NCBI GenBank assembly: GCA_016703545.1
Contig: JADJBX010000001.1
Coordinates: forward strand, 372,001 to 436,000
Length of the DNA stretch: 64,000 nt
Source of the DNA: Candidatus Amarobacillus elongatus
Lineage (GTDB): Bacteria; Chloroflexota; Dehalococcoidia; Tepidiformales; Tepidiformaceae
Direction: 5' to 3'
This document shows, in pieces, positions 25,745 through 33,639 of this stretch (position 1 is the stretch's first letter; each line of letters begins with the position of its first letter). The notes under the pieces are model-generated. The model had not been told where the DNA came from. It saw only the letters and a program-made list of their open reading frames with translations, and did not search any database. A program made the position numbers and the translations under genes.

Positions 25745-26704
25745 ATGCGGCGGCGCGTTTCCCGGCGAGTGCTGCTGAGCTGGCTACCGCCGGCCGCGTT
25801 CGCGGCCTGCGGCGGGCGAAGTTCCGCGCCGGCGGCGACACCGACGCCGTTGCCGACCCTGCCCGCGGGCACGACGCCCGTGGTGTCCGCCACGGCCATT
25901 CCCACCAGCACGGCCACGCCGTCACCCTCGCCGCCCCCCACGGCTACCGCGACGGCAGCCGTGGACGCGCTGCTGCCCGTGGGATTCCCCATCGACCCCC
26001 GAACGCGGCTCGGAATGGTCACGGGGGCGGTCGGCGCCAGGACGATTTCGTGGGATGCAGGGCCCGCCGCAGAGGAGTACAGCCGCGCGGATCAGCCGTC
26101 GGGCGACCCGGAACGCGCAAACCGGTGTGGCTGGAACGCCCGCCTGCACGTCGAGTACGAAGGGCAGCCGGCCGTGGACTGGTACGTCCGCGGGGTGCCC
26201 GTGACCGCGACGATGGACGGGACGGCGACGCTGCTCATCAACACCGTCGCGAACCCGTTCGACGTGTACGGGGTGCCGCGAGAGGCGTACATCGGGAACC
26301 CGGACCGGTCACGCGCGCCCATTTCGCCATTCCCCGGGCCGGGCGGCGGGCAGGGGGTGTTCGTACGCATCGAGAACGCGGCCTACCGGACGGACTCCGC
26401 CCACCTGGAGCTCGCGCCGACGCTTGCACACATCCCGAAGGACGCCTGGGTTGCCGGGTTCGCCGCCGACGCGGGCGCACTCTCGCGGCAGTTCGCGGCG
26501 CTGCGCGACTTCCGGACGGCGACCGCGGTCGCGCGATGGAGCGTGAAGCGGGGGGATGTGATCGGGGTGACGGGCGACACGGGGTACAGCGAGGCGCCGC
26601 ACCTGCATTACGCCATCCGGCCCGTGGGGCAAGAGAACGCCCTGTGCCCGACGCGGGAGGTGGGTTTTTCACGGTCGGGCTGGCTTTTCGGCGCGCCCGG
26701 TTAG
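25745..26704 (+). CDS. Exported LytM/M23-fold lipoprotein, probably catalytically degenerate
   Basis: A 319-residue protein with a basic, twin-arginine-containing N-terminus (MRRRVSRRVLL), a short hydrophobic stretch and a lipobox-like AFAAC at residue ~20, then a Thr/Pro-rich linker. The C-terminal part resembles LytM peptidases: AVDWYVRGVPVTATMDG matches the first strand pair, SAHLELA the GHL element, and APHLHYAI the HxH motif. At the first zinc-ligand position the usual HxxxD reads QPAVD, so one ligand is missing. It may be a wall-binding or amidase-activating factor. Confidence 0.7.
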   Translation: MRRRVSRRVLLSWLPPAAFAACGGRSSAPAATPTPLPTLPAGTTPVVSATAIPTSTATPSPSPPPTATATAAVDALLPVGFPIDPRTRLGMVTGAVGARTISWDAGPAAEEYSRADQPSGDPERANRCGWNARLHVEYEGQPAVDWYVRGVPVTATMDGTATLLINTVANPFDVYGVPREAYIGNPDRSRAPISPFPGPGGGQGVFVRIENAAYRTDSAHLELAPTLAHIPKDAWVAGFAADAGALSRQFAALRDFRTATAVARWSVKRGDVIGVTGDTGYSEAPHLHYAIRPVGQENALCPTREVGFSRSGWLFGAPG

Positions 26705-26716
26705 GAGACGCGCGGG

Positions 26717-26722
26717 TATACT
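26717..26722 (+). promoter_or_regulatory. Candidate -10 box, near-leaderless
   Basis: TATACT ends eight bases before the ATG at 26731. There is no Shine-Dalgarno in the intervening bases, so transcription would start at or within two bases of the start codon. Confidence 0.45.
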
Positions 26723-26730
26723 GCGGCGCT

Positions 26731-28170
26731 ATGCCAATCCCTCCCAACACTCCCGGCGCCTCCGCGCGCTACAGCTTCGATGTGGCCGTCGTGGGTGGCG
26801 GCATCGCGGGTCTTTCGGCGGCCGTGCGGGCGCGCGAACTGGGCGCGAGCGTCGTGCTCATCGAGAAGGCGCCGGTGACCGGGCGCGGCGGGAACACGCG
26901 CTTCGCCGATGCGCAGATGCGCTTCCCGCACGAGGCCGACGAGTACGGCGTGCGCGACTACACCGTGGATGCCATGTACGCCGACCTGATGCGGATTTCG
27001 CGCGGCCGGGCGAACGAGGACCTCATTCGGACCCTTTGCGAGAACGCGCGGGAGGCGGCCGAGTGGCTGACCGGTCTCGGGCTTGAATGGGAGAAGGGGT
27101 ATCCACACACGGCGGGGTACCGGCGGAGCCCGAAGTCCGGCGGATCCGGGCTGGTGGACCTGCTGCACCGGCGCTTCGAAGGGCTTGGCGGGACCGTCAG
27201 TTACGAGACCGGCGCCGTGGACCTGATCGTCGATGAGAAGCGCACCGTGCGCGGCGTGCGCGCGCATTCGCCCGAGGGCGTCATCGATATCGAGGCGGCG
27301 GGCGGCGTGGTGCTGGCCTGCGGCGGGTTCCAGGCGAACGTGCAGATGCGGGTGCAGTACCTCGGACGGTATGCGGATTCGCTCATCCTGCGGGGCAGCC
27401 GGTACAACACGGGCGAAGGCCTGCGCATGGCGATCGACGCGGGGGCGCAGCCCGCGGGCCAGTGGGGCGATTACCACAGCGCCGTGCTGGACGCGCGCTC
27501 GCCGCGGATCGAATGCGGCGTGACCGCGCTCTACAACTACCAGATGGGCATCTTCGTGAACCACGATGGGCGCCGCTTCCTCGACGAGGGCGAGGACTTT
27601 CGCGACCACACCTACGTGAAGTTCAGCAAGCACATCGTCGAGCAGGCGGGCGGCGAGGCGTGGTGCATCTTCGACCAGCAGGCGTACCAGCGCGAGGAGT
27701 TCGCGCGGGCATGGCGGCCCGTCGGGGCGCCGTTCGAAGCGGGCAGCATGAAGGAGCTCGCGCAGCTCATCGGCGTGCCGGCGGAAAACCTGCTCGACAC
27801 GATCGGCGCCTTCAACAACGCGGTGCAGCCGGGGGAGTACGACCTCGATCGGCTCGATGGGAAGCGGACTGAAGGCATCGTCCCGGCGAAGAGCAACTGG
27901 GCATTGCCGCTGGACAAGCCGCCGTACATCGCGATCCCGGTGACGGGCGGGATCACGTTCACGTTCGGCGGGCTGAAGTGCGACACGCGGGCGCGCGTCA
28001 TCGACACGCGCGGGCAGGTGATGGACGGCCTGTACGCGGCGGGCGAGACGATGGGCGAGATCTTCTACTACAACTACCCGGGGGCCAGCTCGGTCATCCG
28101 GGGATGCGTCTACGGGCGGATTGCGGCGGGCGATGCGGCGGGACGCGCCGGCATCGGCGCGGCGGGATGA
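26731..28170 (+). CDS. FAD-dependent dehydrogenase/reductase (FAD_binding_2; TcuA-like)
   Basis: A 479-residue flavoprotein of the fumarate reductase/succinate dehydrogenase flavoprotein superfamily. The dinucleotide fold is DVAVVGGGIAGLSAAVRARE (residue ~14), followed by VVLIEKAP. GRGGNTRFADAQMRF resembles the FAD-contact segment of tricarballylate dehydrogenases. The C-terminus has DGLYAAGETMGEIFYYNYPGASSVIRGCV, the usual FAD-binding end. Substrate is unassigned. It overlaps the deaminase start by four bases (ATGA). Confidence 0.85.
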   Translation: MPIPPNTPGASARYSFDVAVVGGGIAGLSAAVRARELGASVVLIEKAPVTGRGGNTRFADAQMRFPHEADEYGVRDYTVDAMYADLMRISRGRANEDLIRTLCENAREAAEWLTGLGLEWEKGYPHTAGYRRSPKSGGSGLVDLLHRRFEGLGGTVSYETGAVDLIVDEKRTVRGVRAHSPEGVIDIEAAGGVVLACGGFQANVQMRVQYLGRYADSLILRGSRYNTGEGLRMAIDAGAQPAGQWGDYHSAVLDARSPRIECGVTALYNYQMGIFVNHDGRRFLDEGEDFRDHTYVKFSKHIVEQAGGEAWCIFDQQAYQREEFARAWRPVGAPFEAGSMKELAQLIGVPAENLLDTIGAFNNAVQPGEYDLDRLDGKRTEGIVPAKSNWALPLDKPPYIAIPVTGGITFTFGGLKCDTRARVIDTRGQVMDGLYAAGETMGEIFYYNYPGASSVIRGCVYGRIAAGDAAGRAGIGAAG

Positions 28171-28634
28171 CGCTCGCGGAAGGCAGCCGGGACGTGGAGG
28201 AGAACGCCTTCCCCCTGAGGCAGCGACCTTCGTGGGACGACATCTTCGCGCGGATGGCGCGTATCGTGGCCGAGCGTTCGAGTTGCCAGCGGATGCAGGT
28301 CGGCTGCGTCGTGGTGTCGCGGGATTACCAGCGGGTGCTGGCGTTCGGCTACAACGGCAATTACGCGGGGGGGCCGAACCAGTGCGACGACCCGCGAACG
28401 CCGGGCCAGTGCCAGTGCATCCACGCCGAGGTGAACGCGCTTCTGAAGTGCGACAACAGCATCAAGGACAAGATCGTCTACACGACGCACTCACCGTGCG
28501 TGATGTGCGCGAAGGCGATCGTGAACTCGGGGGCGAGTGCCGTCGTGTACCTCGAAGGGTACCGCTCCCTCGATGGGGTGGAGATCCTGCGCAAGGGCGG
28601 CATCCACTGCGTGGATTGGAGTGCGGCGGAATGA
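28167..28634 (+). CDS. ComEB/dCMP deaminase-family protein
   Basis: A 155-residue zinc-dependent cytidine-deaminase-fold enzyme. Zinc ligands and the catalytic Glu are in CIHAEVNALLKC (HAE, about residue 90) and SPCVMCAKAIVNSG (PCxxC, about 111). RPSWDDIFARMARIVAERSSC and VGCVVVSRDYQRVLAFGYNG match dCMP deaminase, which supplies dUMP for thymidylate synthesis. Both ends overlap the neighbouring genes by four bases, so all three are likely translated together. Confidence 0.88.
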   Translation: MTLAEGSRDVEENAFPLRQRPSWDDIFARMARIVAERSSCQRMQVGCVVVSRDYQRVLAFGYNGNYAGGPNQCDDPRTPGQCQCIHAEVNALLKCDNSIKDKIVYTTHSPCVMCAKAIVNSGASAVVYLEGYRSLDGVEILRKGGIHCVDWSAAE

Positions 28635-29167
28635 CGATCGAACTGTTCTGGATCGATTCCATTTACGAGGGGCGCGTGGCGGTCTGCACGCGGCCGCGAG
28701 GCGGGAACTTCCTGCCGCACGACATGGCGGCGCTGCGCGCGGCGGGGATCGACATCCTCGTGTCGGCGCTCCCCCACCCGGAGGCGCACAACCTCTGGCT
28801 GGCGGACGAAGAGCACCACGCCACGGAGGCCGGCCTGGAGTTCGTCCACTTCCCCGTGCCGAACCTGCTCACGCCGCCCTTCGAGGCCGCCGCGCCGGTG
28901 TTCGAACGGCTCGCGCACGAGGTGCGCATGGGGAAGTCGGTGGCGGCTCACTGCTATGGGGGCGTGGGGCGCTCGCCGCTGATCGTGGCCTCGATCCTGG
29001 CGTTGCTGGGCGAAGACCCGGAGGAGACGTGGGACCGGATCGCGGAGGCTCGCGGCCGTGAGGTACCCGACACGACGATCCAGCGGAAGTGGGTCACGTC
29101 GCTGAAGGTATACTACGAAGGTGAGCATCGAAGCGCCCGGCCGCACGTCCCTCATCATCGTCTCTGA
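28631..29167 (+). CDS. Dual-specificity/tyrosine protein phosphatase-like protein
   Basis: A 178-residue protein with the cysteine phosphatase signature HCxxGxGRS in VAAHCYGGVGRSPLI (about residue 107-121) and a candidate general-acid Asp upstream. The early part (WIDSIYEGRVAVCTRPRGG, GIDILVSALPHPE) resembles bacterial DSP-like phosphatases. It is a four-base overlap partner of the deaminase gene. The 3' 47 bases overlap the next gene in another frame; the true C-terminus may therefore be poorly conserved. Confidence 0.82.
   Translation: MTIELFWIDSIYEGRVAVCTRPRGGNFLPHDMAALRAAGIDILVSALPHPEAHNLWLADEEHHATEAGLEFVHFPVPNLLTPPFEAAAPVFERLAHEVRMGKSVAAHCYGGVGRSPLIVASILALLGEDPEETWDRIAEARGREVPDTTIQRKWVTSLKVYYEGEHRSARPHVPHHRL
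29109..29114 (+). promoter_or_regulatory. Candidate -10 box inside the phosphatase gene, leaderless start
   Basis: TATACT ends six bases before the GTG at 29121. It matches in sequence and spacing the boxes at 26717 and 17350. It would allow the DsbA-family gene its own transcript. Confidence 0.4.
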
Positions 29168-29750
29168 TTTCGTCTGCCCCTGGTGCTATGTGGGCCTGAG
29201 AGAGGTGGAGACGCTGATGCAGCGCCACGACCTCGCGGTCCGCTTTGCGCCGTACCTGCTGGACCCATCGACCCCGCCCGAGGGGAAGCCGCGCAAGCCG
29301 CAGACCTCACCGGATAGCCCGCCCTCGGCGCTGGAGCTTCGCGGCGAGTCACTCGGCATCACGTTCTCGCGCGGGCGCACGTTCACATCGAACAGCATGC
29401 TGGCCCACCAGGCACAGGAGTTCGCCGCCGAGTACGAGGAATCGCACCCGGGGATGGACCCGCTCGCCTTCCACCGCCTGATGTTCAAGGCGTACTTCAC
29501 GGACCTGGAAGACATCGGGACGATCGACACGGTGGTGCGAATCGGGGGGCAGGCGGGCCTGCCCGAGGCCGAGCTGCGCGAAGCCCTGGAGAGCCGCCGC
29601 TACGAGCAGCAGGTCGAGGATGGGCTGGGGTGGGCGCGCGCGGTGGGCGTGACGGCCGTCCCAACCTTCGTGTTCGCCGAACAACTCGGCGTGGTGGGCG
29701 CACAGGACCAGGCGGTGTTCGAGCAGGCGCTCGCGCAAGTGAAGCGATAG
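29121..29750 (+). CDS. DsbA-family oxidoreductase (FrnE-like)
   Basis: A 209-residue cytoplasmic thioredoxin-fold protein. The active site CPWC is in SDFVCPWCYVGLREVE (about residue 17-22), and the cis-Pro loop is GVTAVPTFVF (about 175). A helical insert of ~110 residues (SALELRGESLGITFSRGRTF to MFKAYF) is as in FrnE/2-hydroxychromene isomerase-like proteins. No signal peptide. Start is GTG; the 5' end lies within the phosphatase gene. It is followed by a repeat/terminator structure. Confidence 0.88.
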   Translation: MSIEAPGRTSLIIVSDFVCPWCYVGLREVETLMQRHDLAVRFAPYLLDPSTPPEGKPRKPQTSPDSPPSALELRGESLGITFSRGRTFTSNSMLAHQAQEFAAEYEESHPGMDPLAFHRLMFKAYFTDLEDIGTIDTVVRIGGQAGLPEAELREALESRRYEQQVEDGLGWARAVGVTAVPTFVFAEQLGVVGAQDQAVFEQALAQVKR

Positions 29751-29763
29751 GGGATACAGACAG

Positions 29764-29832
29764 GAGAAAAGAGAAAGGAGAAAAGGGCTGGAGCGCGGGC
29801 TCCAAGCGCCTTTTCTTCCTTCCCCTTTTCTC
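29764..29832. repeat. Paired inverted heptamer-repeat arrays (locus 1)
   Basis: The left array at 29764-29784 has three tandem 7-mers (gagaaaa, gagaaag, gagaaaa). The right array at 29812-29832, read on the minus strand, has gagaaaa, ggggaag, gaagaaa. The arrays face each other across a 27-base GC-rich spacer and can pair into a purine/pyrimidine stem. The site lies between two convergent stop codons (29750 and 29839). The same gagaaag unit recurs at 36110. Confidence 0.75.
29781..29814. terminator. Stem-loop within heptamer locus 1, likely bidirectional terminator
   Basis: AAAAGGGCTGGAGC pairs with GCTCC-AGC-CCTTTT across a GCGG loop, giving about 14 base pairs with two single-base bulges and a terminal T-run on both strands. 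It sits between the convergent DsbA-family and VWA genes. Confidence 0.7.
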
Positions 29833-29838
29833 TGTTCG

Positions 29839-32800
29839 CTATTCGGTGAGGCGGCGGTAGAGGGCGGGGAGGCGGCTGGGGAGCGCCTCGATATCGGCCA
29901 CGACTTCGTAGCCCATGTCCTCGCACATCGTCTTCAGGTAGTCGTGCCCGGCGCGGTCGACGGTGAGCGCGAACGGCGTGATGCCCTCGCGCTTGGCCTC
30001 GTTCAGCGCCTGCTTGGTGTCATGGATGGCGTACTCCTTTTCCGTGCGGTCGCGCCCGTACCCATGGTCCTGGGGGCGGCCGTCGCTGAGGAGGACGAGG
30101 ATCTTGACCTTCGCATCGGTCAGCTTGAGCTTGTGGGTCGCGTGGCGGATGGCCGGGCCCATGCGCGTGGAGCGAATGGGGACGACCTTGTCGAGCCGCT
30201 TCTTGATGGGCGCATCGAGGTGCTCGTCGAAGTCCTTGATGACGAAGAATTCGACGTTGTCGCGGCCATAGCCGCTGAAGCCGTAGATGCCGTACTGGTC
30301 GCCGATGGTTTCCAGCGCGGTCATGAGCAGCACCGTCGACTCCTTTTCGAGGTCGATGATGCGCTTGGGCGGCGCCGTCAGTTCCTGGCGGCGCTTGCTA
30401 ACCCACCAGCTCAGGTACTTGCGCGGATCGTCGCAGTAATAGTCGTCGACGTACTTCTTCTCCTTCTTGTTGATCTCTTCGTCGGTGCTGGCGGACATGT
30501 CGATCAGGAAGGCGACGGCGACGTCGCGCTCGATCTTGTTGCGGCGCCAGTAGATCTTCTCGTTCGGGTTCACGCCGGCGCGCTTTTCGATCATCCATTC
30601 GATGGCGGCATCGAGGTCGAAATCCTCGCCCTCGGGGAGGCGCTTGATCTTGCGGAAGAGCTCGGGCTTCATGAGCTCGAACTGCTTTCGCGTCTGCGCG
30701 ACGAGGCCGGCGTGCTCGCGCAGCGTGTTCTCGTAGAAGTTGTCTTCGCCCTGTTCGAGCTTCTGTTCCTTGACCGCGCACCAGCGAGGCTTGTAGTCCT
30801 GCGCGCGGAAGTCCCATTCGTCGTAGTAGTACACGGTGATGATGGGAATGAGGGGCTCGTCCCCTTCGCCCTCACCGGTACTGTTATCGCTTGAAGGATC
30901 GCCCTGCTTGTCGGACTTTTCGCCGCTCGGGGTGCCGGCTTCCTTCATGAGGTTGGTCATGAACATGCCGGTGGTGGAATCGAGGTCGCCTTCCATGAGG
31001 GCGTCGAGATCGAAGTCCATACTCTTTTCGAGGAGTTCCTTGAGCTGCTCCTCGGTGAGCGGAGTCGGTGACATTTCGCCGGCGTCGCCGCCCTGCGCGT
31101 TTTCGCGCAGCTTCATGAGGAGCTGGACGAGCTCGGGCTTAAAGTCGCCGCGGTAGTCGACGTCCTCGGGGCTCGCATACTGCTCTTCACCCTGGCCGAC
31201 GTCGCCGGGCTGCATCTCCCCGGATTGGCCGCCGCCGAGCTCGCCGGAGGCGTCCATCATGGAGCGCTCCATGCCTTCCATGGGCTCGACGGAATCCCAC
31301 TCGATGTCGTCGTTGCCTTCGAACACGTTGGGGATGCTCATGGCGAGGGTGTAAAGGCGGAGGGTGGCCTCGGCGGAATCCTCGACGAGCGCGCCATCGA
31401 CGTCGACCGCGTTCAGGAGCCCGAGGCCCTGGGCCATCTCGGTCTGGCGGTTCGAGGGGAAGAGGATGGCGCTGGCGCCATCGAGGCTCGCGCGCACGAG
31501 GTTCTCGACGAACGCGGTGCGCAGGGGCATCCGGCGGATGTCGGGGCGGTGTTCGAGCGCGGCCTTCTGCATGCGCTTGAGCGGCTTGCGGATGCCGCCG
31601 TACTCGCGCCGGATAGCCGCGTCGATGCGCCCGTCCTCGACCACGGTAAACAGGTCACTGGCGAGCTGGCGGTCGGGGAAGAGGTCGAAGAAGCGCTCGA
31701 TATCGGTGACCGCCGCGTTCTCGCGGCCCTCGACGAGCGCGGCGCGGCTGTCTTCGAAGACGGCGGGCGGCGTCGCGAAGCGGAATTCGAACGAGCCGAA
31801 TTCGAGGCGAGCGGCCTGGTGGGTGGCGAACACCTTGATGGCGGCGAAGTTCTCGTCCTTCTCGGTGTACCGCTCCATCACCTCGGGCAGGAAGATGGTC
31901 GTGCCCTCGGTGCTGGCCTTGCCCTGGTCGACCCAGCCGATGCCCTTTTCCGTGAGGGTGGCGGTGGTCTGGATGCTGAGGTTGCGGCCGGTGAGGGCCT
32001 TGCAGTACAGGCGGAGGATTTCGCCGACCTTGTTCAGCTCAACGCGGGCCGAGAGGGTGTCGAGGATATCCTCGCCGCGCGTGGACTGGAGGCGGAAGTA
32101 GGCCTCGCCGCCGTCGTGGCTCTGCTGGAGGATGCGGAGGCCGGCCTGCTGCCATGGCTCCAGCTCGTCAATGCGGATCCGTTCCAGGACGCGTGGGACG
32201 CTGGTGACGAAGTCCATGGCGGCGAACGACGAGTACGGCGAAAGCTGCTCGGCGAGTTCGATGACGCGGTGGTGGTCGTCGGGTTCGAGTTCGCCCAGCG
32301 CCACGGCGGCGTCTTCGAAGTACTGGAACGCGGAACGGTTGTGGCCGCGCGCGACCTGAGCCGCGAGCAGGAGGTACCGCTCGCGCATGGGCACGTGCAC
32401 CTTTGTGGAGGAGGGCGGCGCCGCGTTCGAAATAGAGGCGGGAATCGGCCCAGCTGGATTGCGCGAGTTCGACGGCGAAGGCGATGTAGGGCAGGCGGTC
32501 GTCGTCATCGAGGCGCGACATCACGGCCGGGGCCTGCGCGAGGCAGGCGGAGGCGAGTTCGTAGCTGTGGCGGGAGAGCTCGTCGATGAACAGGACGAGG
32601 CGGCTGACCTGCTGCAGGCGCAGCACCGGGAAGAGCTGAGGCCCGAGGTCGTAAAACTGCGAGGCGAGCGAGGAACTCTTCCAGTTCCCCTTGTAGAGGC
32701 GCCGGCCGAGGTCGGCCCACTGGCGCAGGTGACCGGGCCCGAGGGCGCCGACGGCGGCGGGCGAGGACCGCAGGAACGAGACGGAGAGCGGCGCGGATTC

Positions 32801-33082
32801 GGCGGCCATCTGGATGGACTCGCGGCCGAGGGTCTCGAGGGTCTCCCATGTCATGTTCCCGGGCATATCGGCGCCCGCGCGGAAATACTCGACGGCGGCT
32901 TCCCAGGAGCGCAGGGAGAGGGCGGTCAGTTCGACGCCGGTCTCGGTCCAGGATTGCAGCTGGTTCGGGGAAAGCCGAGTGGCAAGAGCACGGAGGCCGG
33001 CCTCGAAGTTCTGCTGCAGGGGTGCAGGGAACCCGGAGAGCCGCTCCTGGTTGCGGGCGAGAAGGTCACCGACGACGCTCAT
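29839..33082 (-). CDS. NorD/CbbO-like VWA-domain protein, interrupted by a frameshift
   Basis: A large (~1080-residue if intact) cytoplasmic protein. The first ~230 residues lie in one frame (MSVVGDLLARNQERLSGF onward), the rest in another. The junction is at about 32386-32400, where the first frame's SRLYFERGAALLHKG is continued by MRERYLLLAAQVARG in the second. Total length is one base over a multiple of three. The N-terminal half is helical-repeat-like, an acidic Gly/Glu/Ser-rich centre follows, and the C-terminal VWA domain has a DMSAS MIDAS motif (AFLIDMSASTDEE) and LVLLSDGRPQD. Such proteins work with a CbbQ/NorQ AAA ATPase to activate metalloenzymes. Alternatively a separate gene could start at 32388 behind AAAGGTG. 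Confidence 0.8.
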
Positions 33083-33570
33083 GGTTGTCCCTCCGGGACG
33101 AGTTCCCAGTTCCGTGTTCCCAGTTCCCGGGACGACGGGGTGTGTTCGAAGGCTACGAGCCCGTCGGGATCGTACGCGCCGGGAAGTTCTCGAAGCCCCG
33201 GGCCAGGTTGGTCCCGGAGAACGGAGCGGCGCAGGCCCGCAATGACGCGACCGACCTCGCGGCTCTGCTCCGACAGCTCTGCGTGAGCGACGGCCTCGAG
33301 GTACCCGACGTCCAGTGCGACGTAGAGATGGGAGCGGACCTCGGCGTTGGACGCGCCGGCAATGTCAAGGAATCGAGCGAACTCAAGGGGACGCCTTCGC
33401 TCGAAGCCTTCGGCGATATTGGCCATGACCGACACCGCGGCGCGCTGCAATTGGGATGCAAGCCCGGCATCGCGGGTAAAGCCGCCCGACCGCGTCGCGG
33501 TATAGATGGCCGCGGCTAGCGCGCGTGCCTTCTGCCATGCGATGAGGTCTTCGAACTGGCGAACCTGCAC
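33079..33570 (-). CDS. S23/IVP four-helix-bundle protein (23S rRNA intervening-sequence-type)
   Basis: A 163-residue protein whose first ~115 residues match the four-helix-bundle family first seen in 23S rRNA intervening sequences and related to DGR accessory protein Avd: QFEDLIAWQKARALAAAIY, then LASQLQRAAVSVMANIAEGF with the near-invariant NIAEG motif, then RPLEFARFLDIAGASNAEVRSHL. The C-terminal tail (SSRELGTRNWELVPEG) is simply the translation of the left heptamer array. The GTG at 33570 is the first start before the conserved domain. The stop overlaps the VWA ATG (TGATG). It lies between genes that are normally adjacent, inside an element bounded by inverted heptamer arrays. Biochemical function unknown. 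Confidence 0.85.
   Translation of the reverse strand: MQVRQFEDLIAWQKARALAAAIYTATRSGGFTRDAGLASQLQRAAVSVMANIAEGFERRRPLEFARFLDIAGASNAEVRSHLYVALDVGYLEAVAHAELSEQSREVGRVIAGLRRSVLRDQPGPGLRELPGAYDPDGLVAFEHTPSSRELGTRNWELVPEGQP
33102..33129 (+). repeat. Left heptamer array of the S23 element
   Basis: Four tandem 7-mers on the plus strand: gttccca, gttccgt, gttccca, gttcccg. They are complementary in order to the array at 33612-33639. They are translated as part of the S23 C-terminal tail. Confidence 0.85.
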
Positions 33571-33611
33571 CCTGCTTGCCCCCTTGCTGGAACAGCCTCC
33601 CCGGCGCCCAC

Positions 33612-33639
33612 GGGAACTGGGCACCGGGAACTGGTTACT
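33612..33639 (-). repeat. Right heptamer array of the S23 element
   Basis: Four 7-mers, read on the minus strand as agtaacc, agttccc, ggtgccc, agttccc. The first contains the TAA stop codon of the AAA ATPase gene, so the array abuts the gene with no spacer. Confidence 0.85.

Noticed and set aside
32168..32385. Arg/Pro-rich C-terminal tail of the first VWA frame as a real gene end
   Set aside because: It is the out-of-frame reading of the conserved second half of the VWA gene; composition is unlike the rest of the protein.
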